Shown here piece by piece: positions 54,434-62,577 of a DNA stretch of 64,000 bases. Numbering within the stretch: position 1 is the first letter of the stretch; every line of letters starts with the position of its first letter. The notes beneath the pieces were generated by a model. The model saw only the letters and a program-made list of their open reading frames with translations, was not told the DNA's origin and ran no database searches. Made by a program: the position numbers and the translations under genes. The DNA lies in contig NZ_DS264344.1 of NCBI RefSeq assembly GCF_000153925.1, positions 124,001-188,000 on the forward strand. Reading direction: 5' to 3'. The DNA is from [Ruminococcus] torques ATCC 27756. Lineage in GTDB: Bacteria > Bacillota > Clostridia > Lachnospirales > Lachnospiraceae.

Positions 54434-55168
54434 TTAACGTCTCGATATCGTGCGCTGCGGCCAACCTTTAATATCTCCTGTTAAAATAGCGTGAAACATT
54501 CGTTCTTTTGTTCCCGGATGTTCTTTGTTAAGTTCTCTTAAAAGTTCTTTTGCATATTGCCGCTTCGTATGTCCGTCTACAGGACATTTTCCTTTTACAA
54601 CCGGAAGAGAATATTTATTGCGAAAACCGATTACTTCCATTTCATCTATAAACATCATAGGACGGATAACAGTAAGATCCATACGATCTAAATATGTTTT
54701 TGGAGAAAAGGAATAAAATCTTCCTTCAAAAATCAATGAGAGCAACATTGTTTCAATAATATCATCTTTATGATGAGCATAAGCCACTTTATTACACCCC
54801 ATCTCCTTAACCGCCTCATTTAAGGCGCCTTTACGCATTTTTGCACAAAGCGAACAAGGATTACTCTCTTGGCGTACATTAAAAAGAATATCATAAATAT
54901 CTGATTTTACTATTTTATAAGGAACTTCTAATTCCCTGCATAAATTTTGAATCGGTTCCAAATTAAAATCTGCAAATCCAAGATCTACAGTTACAGCACT
55001 TAAATCAAACTTACGGGGATAAAACCGTTTTAATCCATGAAGCGCATAGAGCAGGGTAAGGCTGTCTTTTCCGCCCGAAATACCTACCGCAATATGATCC
55101 CCTTCCTGTATCATACTATATTCATCCACTGCTTTACGCGTATAACTGAGTAACCGTTGTAACTGCAT
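54434..55168 (-). CDS. TtcA-like PP-loop ATPase (tRNA 2-thiocytidine biosynthesis family)
   Basis: A 244-residue ATP pyrophosphatase. The PP-loop SGGKDSLTLLYAL lies near 29-41; the CSLCAKMRKGAL cysteine pair and a further cysteine (GKCPVDGHTKR) are the ligands of the TtcA iron-sulfur cluster. TtcA thiolates C32 of tRNA; paralogues of this group may have other tRNA targets. Start chosen at 55168 because AGGTAGGAAG lies directly before that ATG; an ATG six codons upstream lacks a site. Confidence 0.85.
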   Translation of the reverse strand: MQLQRLLSYTRKAVDEYSMIQEGDHIAVGISGGKDSLTLLYALHGLKRFYPRKFDLSAVTVDLGFADFNLEPIQNLCRELEVPYKIVKSDIYDILFNVRQESNPCSLCAKMRKGALNEAVKEMGCNKVAYAHHKDDIIETMLLSLIFEGRFYSFSPKTYLDRMDLTVIRPMMFIDEMEVIGFRNKYSLPVVKGKCPVDGHTKRQYAKELLRELNKEHPGTKERMFHAILTGDIKGWPQRTISRR

Positions 55169-55343
55169 TTTCTTCCTACCTTTCATGATTGATCTGTAAT
55201 TATAACGTTTATATTATATCGGCAGAAGAATATAAATACAAGTCGAAAACTTACAGAAAATCATAGAATCACCGGTTGTTTATGAAAAAAATCAGATTAC
55301 GATCCGTAAGTTAAAAATAGTAATAAATAATCAAAGAATTTGA

Positions 55344-55372
55344 TTGAAATTCATCTCTGATAGAGATAAGAT
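55344..55372 (+). promoter_or_regulatory. yitT promoter with palindromic operator in the spacer
   Basis: TTGAAA (55344-55349), 17 bases, TAAGAT (55367-55372). The spacer contains ATCTCT-GAT-AGAGAT (55353-55367), a perfect palindrome with a 3-base centre, where a bound repressor would block polymerase. The leader to the start codon is about 75 bases, AT-rich. Confidence 0.6.
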
Positions 55373-55454
55373 ATTGTTTAGGGAAAATTTATTTTTTATT
55401 TTTTTGTAAATAGATGTCCCGTAACTATATTTTACCAGAAAAGAGAGTATTAAA

Positions 55455-56303
55455 ATGAAAAACAAAGGAATATCTATTCGTGAAATATTAATCATTACAT
55501 TTGGAATGTTTCTTGTAGCCGCAGGGGTTTATTTCTTCATGATTCCCGGAAATATCGTAGCCGGAAGTGTTTCCGGTCTGGCTCTCGTATTATCGAAATT
55601 GTTAGGGATACAAGTTTCTGTATTAACATTTATCTTAAATACATTCCTTCTTATTATCGGGTTTATCTTCATCGGAAAAGAATTTGGAGCAAAGACAGTG
55701 TACACATCTATGCTTCTCCCTGTATATCTTTGGATTTTCGAGCATTTCATACCACTTGACAAATCGATTACCAATGAACAGGTAATCGATCTCGTAATTT
55801 ATGTTCTGCTGATTGCTCTTGGTCAGGCATTACTGTTCCATGTAAACGCATCTTCCGGAGGATTAGATATTGTGGCAAAGATGCTGAATAAGTTTACACA
55901 TATTGAAATAGGAAAAGCACTGACAATTTCCGGGCTTATCACTGCAATGACTTCTATATTTGTTTACGATATACCGACACTTATTATCAGTCTTCTCGGA
56001 ACATATGCAAACGGAGCAGCAGTAGACTATTTTATTGACGGCTTTAAAAAACGAAAACGCGTATGTATTATTGCAGATGATTACCGTCCGATCCAACAAT
56101 ATATTATTCATGATCTAAATCGCGGAGCAACTTTATATACAGCTCAAGGCGCTTATGACGAAACACACAGAACCGAATTGATCACAATTATCACACAACA
56201 AGAATATCGTACACTTTTAAATTATCTTCATTCATGTGGGCAGAAAGTATTCGTTACCGTCTCTACTGTAAATGAAGTGATCGGTCAATGGAATTCAAAA
56301 TAA
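55455..56303 (+). CDS. YitT-family membrane protein (DUF161/DUF2179)
   Basis: A 282-residue protein with five or six hydrophobic helices (IREILIITFGMFLVAAGVYF, GNIVAGSVSGLALVLSKLLG, ASSGGLDIVAKMLNKF) and a C-terminal soluble DUF2179 domain (KRKRVCIIADDYRPIQQYII, RGATLYTAQGAYDETHR, VNEVIGQWN). The function of this widespread family is not known. AAAGAGAG precedes the ATG. Confidence 0.9.
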   Translation: MKNKGISIREILIITFGMFLVAAGVYFFMIPGNIVAGSVSGLALVLSKLLGIQVSVLTFILNTFLLIIGFIFIGKEFGAKTVYTSMLLPVYLWIFEHFIPLDKSITNEQVIDLVIYVLLIALGQALLFHVNASSGGLDIVAKMLNKFTHIEIGKALTISGLITAMTSIFVYDIPTLIISLLGTYANGAAVDYFIDGFKKRKRVCIIADDYRPIQQYIIHDLNRGATLYTAQGAYDETHRTELITIITQQEYRTLLNYLHSCGQKVFVTVSTVNEVIGQWNSK

Positions 56304-56307
56304 ATAC

Positions 56308-57408
56308 TTATACCTCGCGAAGTTTCACTATGTTTGCAGCCTGCCGGCGTCTGTCTTCATCAATGGCTGCATAATGCTTTTTCGTTGTATTTACATCTTT
56401 ATGTCCGAGAACATCGGCAACAAGATAAATATCTCCTGTTTCTTTATAAAGGGAGGTACCGTAGGTACTTCTAAGCTTATGAGGAGTTATTTTCTTGTTA
56501 GGCGTTACTTCCCGGGCATATTTTTTTACCATATTCTCAATAGCTTGAACGCCCATACGTTTTCGCTGAGTAGATAAGAAAAGCGCATTTTCATGCCCCG
56601 GAAGCGGGAGAGTAGTTCTCCGTGTTGTATACATATATGTCTTTAGTGCATTTTCCACTTCTTCGCCAAAATATACAATCATTTCATTTCCGCCTTTTCG
56701 CATCACTTTGATTCCATTATTTTCAAAATCCACATCATTGATATCCAGCCCCACGCATTCCGAAACACGAATGCCCGTTCCTAAAAGTAAAGTTAATATA
56801 GCAAGATCTCTGTTTCTCGTTTTCTCAAAATAAGCCTTTTTCTGTCCGGTTAAATGATCGCCTCCATGATCAACATAATCAAGCAATCGGACAACTTCAT
56901 CCGCATCAAGACGAATAATTGCCTTTTCGTGAAGTTTAGGCATATCTACAAGAAGAGTCGGGTTTTTCGATATTGCCTGACGTTTAAAATAATATCCATA
57001 AAAGCTACGAAGCGCTGACATTTTTCTTGCAAGTCCTTTTTCTGTATTTGTAACTTGCTTTTCATCATTTTTATATACTTTTAAATATTCTTGGTATTCC
57101 TCAATATCAACCGGTTCAAGATTTTCTATATCTGCCAATGTAAACTGATCGATCGTATAGTTTTTATAAACCGGATTATTTTCCATTAAAAAACGGAAAA
57201 ACACACGAATATCGTATGCGTAGGAAATTCGTGTGTTAGCGGATGTCGTTGGCTCTATAGCTCTGAAATAATCTTTCGCAAACGATGGTAATGTTTTTAA
57301 TATTTCCCTTAGCCGTAATGTATAATCGATATATTTTTGTTCATGATATGTTTTTACATCATAACTTACACGTAAACCTTCATCTGAAGTATTTTCCTTA
57401 TTTGCCAT
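56308..57408 (-). CDS. tyrosine recombinase (XerC/XerD-like integrase)
   Basis: A 366-residue site-specific recombinase. The N-terminal SAM-like domain (about 40-140) is followed by the catalytic domain with all six residues present: Arg214 (GTGIRVSE), Lys238 (MRKGGN), His310 and Arg313 (HKLR), His336 (LGHKD) and the nucleophile Tyr346 (KKHYAAID). The XerC/D-like size and lack of phage genes nearby suggest a resident chromosomal enzyme, though the N-terminus is longer than XerD's. AGGAGGAATAT precedes the ATG. It lies downstream of the yneA-like gene but appears to have its own promoter. Confidence 0.9.
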   Translation of the reverse strand: MANKENTSDEGLRVSYDVKTYHEQKYIDYTLRLREILKTLPSFAKDYFRAIEPTTSANTRISYAYDIRVFFRFLMENNPVYKNYTIDQFTLADIENLEPVDIEEYQEYLKVYKNDEKQVTNTEKGLARKMSALRSFYGYYFKRQAISKNPTLLVDMPKLHEKAIIRLDADEVVRLLDYVDHGGDHLTGQKKAYFEKTRNRDLAILTLLLGTGIRVSECVGLDINDVDFENNGIKVMRKGGNEMIVYFGEEVENALKTYMYTTRRTTLPLPGHENALFLSTQRKRMGVQAIENMVKKYAREVTPNKKITPHKLRSTYGTSLYKETGDIYLVADVLGHKDVNTTKKHYAAIDEDRRRQAANIVKLREV

Positions 57409-57434
57409 AATTATATTCCTCCTTTATTTATTCG

Positions 57435-57472
57435 GATATACATATTATATCAAATGTATATCTTTACGTCCA
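57435..57472 (-). promoter_or_regulatory. promoter and inverted repeat upstream of the recombinase
   Basis: On the minus strand TGGACG (57472-57467), 17 bases, TATAAT (57449-57444). The -10 lies in the 10-base centre of a perfect inverted repeat GATATACAT (57435-57443)/ATGTATATC (57454-57462), a plausible operator. Weaker repeats TATCAATA (57582-57589)/TATTGATA (57601-57608) lie further upstream. Confidence 0.55.
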
Positions 57473-57622
57473 TATCTTTTGGAAAAATCAGTATTTGTCG
57501 TATAGATTGATCTATATTATAAGACAGCCGATAAAAATGAGTATTACTTCTATTTCTCACGGCTGTCGGTTGGAGTGTATATATCAATACATAGGGTGTA
57601 TATTGATACCGATTTAAACATA

Positions 57623-57973
57623 TCATTCAGTCATATACATAATCATAAGATTTTCTCCCGAATAAATTTTATCAGAAGAAAGTCCGTTTATCTCCTTAAG
57701 AACTTTAACATATTCTTCTGTCGAACTATATTTTTCAGGAAGATTTTCATTTGCGATATCCCACAAAGTATCGCCTTTTTCAATCTTAATACTTTTATAA
57801 TAGATATAAGTACTTTCGTGATCCGGCGTATCCTTTTCCTTTGCGGAAACAAAAAATGCACTAAACGACATACTTACAAATAAAACAATAACAACTCCCA
57901 CGAATAAATTACGAGCATGTTGTTTTAATATAGCCGATTTTTTTGATCTTTTTTCATTTCTTTTTCCCTTCAT
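57623..57973 (-). CDS. yneA: YneA-like LysM-domain SOS cell-division suppressor
   Basis: A 116-residue protein with a positively charged N-terminus, a membrane segment (about 23-45, LFVGVVIVLFVSMSFSAFFV) and a C-terminal LysM domain (IKIEKGDTLWDIANENLPEK, EINGLSSDKIYSGENLMI). In B. subtilis, YneA has this layout, is divergent from lexA and blocks division during the SOS response. Several LexA-like boxes in the shared region support the same role here. GGGGATAC precedes the ATG. Confidence 0.85.
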   Translation of the reverse strand: MKGKRNEKRSKKSAILKQHARNLFVGVVIVLFVSMSFSAFFVSAKEKDTPDHESTYIYYKSIKIEKGDTLWDIANENLPEKYSSTEEYVKVLKEINGLSSDKIYSGENLMIMYMTE

Positions 57974-58075
57974 AATAGTATCCCCTTTATCTCTGCTTAT
58001 TTTTACACTTTGTTTTCTCTTATTATTTTGTAATATTCAGTCTGCAAGAAAAATGTATACATGTATTCTTCGATT

Positions 58076-58177
58076 CGAATATTTGTTCCGCGAACTTATG
58101 TTCTATATTTGGATTATACAATAAGAACAAATGTTTGTCAACACGGAAATCGAACATATTTTCGCAACAAATGTTTG
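58076..58177. promoter_or_regulatory. LexA-box cluster between yneA-like gene and lexA
   Basis: Against the Gram-positive SOS box CGAAC-N4-GTTCG I see CGAACTTATGTTCT (58091-58104) and CGAACATATTTTCG (58151-58164), each 9 of 10 fixed bases; weaker CGAATATTTGTTCC (58076-58089) and AGAACAAATGTTTG (58124-58137), 8 of 10; and GCAACAAATGTTTG (58164-58177), 7 of 10. They cover both divergent promoters. Confidence 0.8.
58113..58141 (-). promoter_or_regulatory. consensus promoter of the yneA-like gene
   Basis: On the minus strand TTGACA (58141-58136), 17 bases, TATAAT (58118-58113). A LexA-like box fills the spacer. The same seven bases (58135-58141, TTGTCAA) also give a -35 (TTGTCA) on the plus strand, with TATTTT at 58157-58162, a candidate lexA promoter. 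Confidence 0.8.
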
Positions 58178-58244
58178 CTTTTTGTTCTTCGTTGTGTTAC
58201 CATTATTTTAATAAAATAAACGGACTATAATATCGGAGGAAACT

Positions 58245-58862
58245 ATGTCACAAGGAAAAATAAGTAAAAAACAACAGGAAATTTTAGAATATATTAAATC
58301 ACAGATTCTTCAACGGGGGTTTCCGCCTGCTGTTCGGGAAATATGCGAAGCTGTAAATTTAAAGTCTACTTCTTCTGTTCATTCACATCTTGAAACATTA
58401 GAAAAAAACGGTTATATTCGGCGCGATCCGACAAAACCCCGTGCGATCGAAATTTTGGACGATATGTTCAACCTGACGCGGCGTGAAATGGTTCATGTAC
58501 CGATTATCGGGCAAGTTGCCGCAGGAGAACCGATTCTGGCTCAGGAAAACATTGAAGATTACTGGCCGGTTCCCGCTGATCGTATGCCGAATAAACAGAC
58601 ATTTTTTTTAAAGGTAAAAGGAGAAAGTATGATCAATGCCGGTATACTTGACGGCGATATGGTTCTTGTGGAAGAAGATTCCACAGCTTCTAATGGAGAT
58701 ATGGTCGTTGCGTTGATCGAGGACGGAGCAACCGTAAAAACATTTTATAAGGAAGAAGGAGTTTTTCGTCTCCAGCCTGAAAATGATTTTATGGATCCGA
58801 TCATTGTAAAGAATGTTACTATTTTAGGTAAAGTTATTGCTGTGATGAGATTTTTCTCATAA
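58245..58862 (+). CDS. lexA: SOS repressor LexA
   Basis: A 205-residue repressor cleaving itself when RecA filaments form. The winged helix occupies about 1-70 (FPPAVREICEAVNLKSTSSV). The cleavage site is Ala93-Gly94 in QVAAGEPI, and the catalytic pair is Ser128 (GESMIN) and Lys165 (ATVKTF). GGAGG precedes the ATG. It is divergent from yneA, with shared SOS boxes, so autoregulation is expected. Confidence 0.97.
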   Translation: MSQGKISKKQQEILEYIKSQILQRGFPPAVREICEAVNLKSTSSVHSHLETLEKNGYIRRDPTKPRAIEILDDMFNLTRREMVHVPIIGQVAAGEPILAQENIEDYWPVPADRMPNKQTFFLKVKGESMINAGILDGDMVLVEEDSTASNGDMVVALIEDGATVKTFYKEEGVFRLQPENDFMDPIIVKNVTILGKVIAVMRFFS

Positions 58863-58897
58863 CTTCCGAATATAAAGTACCGAAAAAATCATAAGAC

Positions 58898-58945
58898 AAA
58901 AAGAGAAGTATCCTGTATTTAAAGATTTTGGATACTTCTCTTTTT
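58898..58945. terminator. bidirectional terminator between lexA and the BaiN-like gene
   Basis: AAAAAGAGAAGTATCC (58898-58913) pairs perfectly with GGATACTTCTCTTTTT (58930-58945), with a 16-base loop. Confidence 0.92.
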
Positions 58946-58963
58946 GGTTTTTAATCAGGTTTT

Positions 58964-60193
58964 CTAAAAACTTGCTTCTCTTCCGCTGACTGCACCGCTC
59001 GCCCATGCCCATGTCAGATTATATCCACCGCACATGCCATCTACGTCGAGTATTTCTCCTGCAAAATAAAGTCCCGGAACATAACGCGATTCTAAAGTAT
59101 CAGGATGAACGTCCTTTGTATCGATACCTCCTCGGCAAACCTGTGCCTGCTCATAAGAATTTGTTTCTGTTACAATCACTTTAAAATTCTTGATTAAACG
59201 GACAAGCTGCTGAATTTCTTTTTCTGCAAACACTCCGACTTTTTTCTCTTTTGAAATCCCTGCTTCTTTCACCCAAAGATCGGACAACTTTTTATTAGAT
59301 AACCCTGTGAAAAATTGATCTGCTCTCTTATACGGACGCATTTTCGCCCGTTTTATTAAAAACTTTTCCAGCTCATCTTCCGAAAATTCCGGCATAAAAT
59401 CAAGAATCGCCTGAACTTTTTTCTTTTTATATAATGCAATCGCCGCATATCTGCTCACTTGAAATACAGGAATACCTGATATGCCATAATTGGTCAGTTG
59501 TAATTCTCCCGTATCTTTTGCCAGACATTGATTTTCCGACCATATCGAAACAGTTCCCTGAACTCTTACTCCTGCGATTGATTTAAAAAATTTTTCTTCA
59601 CATCTTAATTGTACAAGAGCAGGAAGAACAGGAATTATTTTATGTCCGAGTTTTTTTGCCAGATCATAACCGGAACCATCGGATCCGCTGGCAGGGAAAG
59701 CTCTGGATCCCGTACACAGGATTACATGATCCGCATATATTTTCCCCTTTTTCCCGTCTTTAACAATCTGAAGAGTAAACCCCTTTTTACGAGGGAAAAT
59801 ATCCGTGCATTCTGTTTGAAGTCTTACATCGATTTGCAGACGCTCTAATTCCATTTTCAAAGCCTCAGTTACAGACGATGCCTGATCCGAATAGGGATAC
59901 ATGTATCCATTTCTGTTTTTCGCATAAACGCCGAGTTCTTCGAACAATTTTATAATCTGCTCTGCATTAAATTTCTCAATGATCTTCCATGGAAATGATT
60001 CGTTATCAGAGTGATAACAGCTTCGATCCTGATAAGTATTTGTAAAATTGCATCGTCCGTTCCCTGTCGAAAGAATTTTTTTCCCGACGCGGTCCATATG
60101 TTCCAATACAACTACTTCTGCCCCGTTTGAAGCTGCTGTGATCGCTGCCGTCATCCCGGCTGCTCCCGCCCCGATTATCGCTACTTTTCTCAT
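58964..60193 (-). CDS. BaiN/HI0933-family NAD(P)/FAD-dependent oxidoreductase
   Basis: A 409-residue flavoprotein. The FAD-binding motif AIIGAGAAGMTAAITAASNG opens the protein, then LEHMDRVGKKILSTGNGRCNFTN, the hallmark of the HI0933 group, and near the end GIDTKDVHPDTLESR and YFAGEILDVDGMCGGYNLTWA. Relatives include BaiN of bile-acid-transforming Clostridia, but the family is broad and most members have no proven substrate. It lies 40 bases after the next gene on the minus strand. Confidence 0.9.
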   Translation of the reverse strand: MRKVAIIGAGAAGMTAAITAASNGAEVVVLEHMDRVGKKILSTGNGRCNFTNTYQDRSCYHSDNESFPWKIIEKFNAEQIIKLFEELGVYAKNRNGYMYPYSDQASSVTEALKMELERLQIDVRLQTECTDIFPRKKGFTLQIVKDGKKGKIYADHVILCTGSRAFPASGSDGSGYDLAKKLGHKIIPVLPALVQLRCEEKFFKSIAGVRVQGTVSIWSENQCLAKDTGELQLTNYGISGIPVFQVSRYAAIALYKKKKVQAILDFMPEFSEDELEKFLIKRAKMRPYKRADQFFTGLSNKKLSDLWVKEAGISKEKKVGVFAEKEIQQLVRLIKNFKVIVTETNSYEQAQVCRGGIDTKDVHPDTLESRYVPGLYFAGEILDVDGMCGGYNLTWAWASGAVSGREASF

Positions 60194-60233
60194 AATATAA
60201 ATCCTTTTCTTTTCTAAGCATCAAAACACTGTT

Positions 60234-61541
60234 TTAAAGCGACTGAAGTTTGGATCTGTCAATAACTCCTGCATCAATCAAACTTTGAAGAGATTTTAAA
60301 ATGCCCAGCTTCGCATGCTGCCATGTAAGACCGCCTTGAAAATAAACGGCATAGGGAGGTTTGATCGGACCATCTGCAGATAGTTCAATCGAGGACCCTT
60401 GTACAAATGCTCCGGCAGCCATGATGACTTCACTGTCGTATCCCGGCATTGCCCAAGGTTCGGGAGTTACATAACTGTCTACCGGAGCCGCTGCCTGAAT
60501 TCCCTGGCAAAATGCAATCACTCCATCTGCACTGCCAAACGTAACTGCCTGAATAATATCATGACGGCTCTCGCTTGCATTTGGAACAACCGAATACCCG
60601 AGTTTTTCATAAATATTCGCTGCAAAAACAGCTCCTTTAAGCGCTCCGCATACAACTGTCGGCGCCATAAAAAATCCTTGATAAAAAGACTGCATCACTC
60701 CGAGAGACGCTCCCACTTCTTTCCCTAATCCGGGGGATGTCAATCTATACGCACAGTTTTCGATAAGTTCTTTTTTGCCTGCCACATATCCTCCGATCGG
60801 TGCAAGACCGCCGCCGGGATTTTTAATCAATGAACCGACAATCATATCTGCACCTACATCGCTTGGTTCGATCCGTTCTACAAATTCTCCGTAGCAGTTA
60901 TCTACCATACAAATAACATCCGGTCTTTTCTTTTTTATAAATGCAATCAGTTCTCCTATTTTTTCTACAGAATAACTCGGACGTGTCTGATATCCTTTTG
61001 AACGCTGGATCGTCACAAGCTTTGTTCTTTCGTTTAATGCTTTTTCGATTGCCGGATAATCAAAATAACCGTCTTCCAACAGATCGACCTGTTTATATGT
61101 CACTCCATATTCTGCGAGAGATCCTTTAGACTGGCGAATGCCGATTACTTCTTCCAGTGTATCGTAGGGTTTCCCTACAGGAGATAACAATTCATCACCG
61201 GGTCTTAAGTTTGCCGATAACGCAAGTGCAAGTGCATGTGTACCGCATGTAATCTGCGGACGCACAAGAGCCGCTTCTGTATGAAATGCCGCCGCATATA
61301 CTTCTTCCAGCGTATCGCGTCCTTGATCGTTATAACCGTATCCACTTGCATAATTAAAGCAGCTTTCATTTACCCGGCATTGCTGCATGGCAGAGATCAC
61401 CTTCAGTTGATTATATTCTGCATTACTGTCGAATTCTGCAAATCGTTCTTTCAGACCTTCCTCTATCTTCTGCCCATATATCCACACATCTTCTGAAATT
61501 CCCAACTGTCGGTATATCGTTTTTGTTTCTGTATTACTCAT
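60234..61541 (-). CDS. methionine gamma-lyase family (YnbB, aluminium-resistance-like) PLP protein
   Basis: A 435-residue PLP-dependent protein. YASGYGYNDQGRDTLEEVYA and ITCGTHALALALSANLRPGDE form the cofactor entrance; CMVDNCYGEFVERIEP and GSLIKNPGGGLAPIGGYVAG carry the PLP aspartate and lysine. The family is named after weak relation to methionine gamma-lyase and an old aluminium-resistance phenotype; its reaction is unproven. In Clostridia it typically lies next to miaA, as here. Confidence 0.88.
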   Translation of the reverse strand: MSNTETKTIYRQLGISEDVWIYGQKIEEGLKERFAEFDSNAEYNQLKVISAMQQCRVNESCFNYASGYGYNDQGRDTLEEVYAAAFHTEAALVRPQITCGTHALALALSANLRPGDELLSPVGKPYDTLEEVIGIRQSKGSLAEYGVTYKQVDLLEDGYFDYPAIEKALNERTKLVTIQRSKGYQTRPSYSVEKIGELIAFIKKKRPDVICMVDNCYGEFVERIEPSDVGADMIVGSLIKNPGGGLAPIGGYVAGKKELIENCAYRLTSPGLGKEVGASLGVMQSFYQGFFMAPTVVCGALKGAVFAANIYEKLGYSVVPNASESRHDIIQAVTFGSADGVIAFCQGIQAAAPVDSYVTPEPWAMPGYDSEVIMAAGAFVQGSSIELSADGPIKPPYAVYFQGGLTWQHAKLGILKSLQSLIDAGVIDRSKLQSL

Positions 61542-61629
61542 ATATATTTTCCTCTTTTTTTATTAGTTTTTCTCTTTAATCTTGTAAAGTTTTCGTTATA
61601 TTGATCCATTATTTTGTTGGTTTTATATT

Positions 61630-62577
61630 TTATACTAAAATCTGCTTTTTTCTCAACTCTTCGATCATAAAATCAAGAATATGTTCCTCGTCGTCTCCGA
61701 TAACGGCACGATCTATCCATGTGACATCCTTTTCTCGCTTAAACCATGTAAGCTGGCGCTTGGCAAAATGTCTTGTATCGCGTTTTATAATACGTACCGC
61801 CTCTTCCAATGAATACTCTCCGTTCATATATGCATACAATTCTTTATACCCAAGTCCCTGCATCGCTGTAGAAGTTGAACTCACGCCTCGGTCTTTTAAG
61901 AAACGAACTTCCTCTTCTAAACCTGATTCCATCATAAGATCTACGCGTCGGTCAATACGTTCATACAGTTTTGCTCTGTCGTCTGTCAAAACAAAATATG
62001 CATATTGATACGGAGATTCCTTTTCTCTTTCCGCTTCATTATGTTCGGATATTTTCATTCCTGTCTGATGATAAAATTCAAGCGCACGTATTGTCCGTTT
62101 TATATTATTTGTATGAATCTGCAATGCCGACTTAGGATCTACTTCCGTCAACATTGTATGCAAGTATTCTGCCCCTTTTTCCTTTGCGAGAATCTCCAGT
62201 TTTTTCCGATAATCATTTGGAGAATCATTTTCCGTAAAATCAATATTATAAAGAACCGATTGGATATAAAAACCGGTTCCTCCTACAATCAAAGGAATTT
62301 TTCCCTTTTCATAAATCTGTTCCATTTCCTCAAGAGCCATCTTCTGAAAACGAACAACATTAAATTCCTCTTCCGGCTCGAGAATATCAATCAAGTGATG
62401 CGAAATCCCGCTCATTTCACTGCGCGTAATCTTTGCCGAACCGATATCCATATGTTTATATACCTGCATAGAATCTGCCGAAATAATTTCTGCCCCTATT
62501 CTTTTTGCAAGCCCTATAGATGCTTTTGTTTTTCCGACCGCTGTAGGTCCGGCCAAAATAATCAGTGGTTTTTTCAT
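61630..62577 (-). CDS. miaA: tRNA dimethylallyltransferase
   Basis: This enzyme adds a dimethylallyl group to A37 of tRNAs reading U-starting codons. The 315 residues contain the P-loop GPTAVGKTKASIGLA (about 9-23), ISADSMQVYKHMDIGSAK, GGTGFYIQSVLYNIDF and the C-terminal RDTRHFAKRQLTWFKRE. It abuts mutL with no gap (mutL stop, then the miaA ATG), the classic mutL-miaA arrangement. Confidence 0.96.
   Translation of the reverse strand: MKKPLIILAGPTAVGKTKASIGLAKRIGAEIISADSMQVYKHMDIGSAKITRSEMSGISHHLIDILEPEEEFNVVRFQKMALEEMEQIYEKGKIPLIVGGTGFYIQSVLYNIDFTENDSPNDYRKKLEILAKEKGAEYLHTMLTEVDPKSALQIHTNNIKRTIRALEFYHQTGMKISEHNEAEREKESPYQYAYFVLTDDRAKLYERIDRRVDLMMESGLEEEVRFLKDRGVSSTSTAMQGLGYKELYAYMNGEYSLEEAVRIIKRDTRHFAKRQLTWFKREKDVTWIDRAVIGDDEEHILDFMIEELRKKQILV

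Noticed and set aside
55353-55367. Tet operator
   Set aside because: The palindrome is reminiscent of tetO, but shares only part of it and no TetR or tetracycline gene is nearby.
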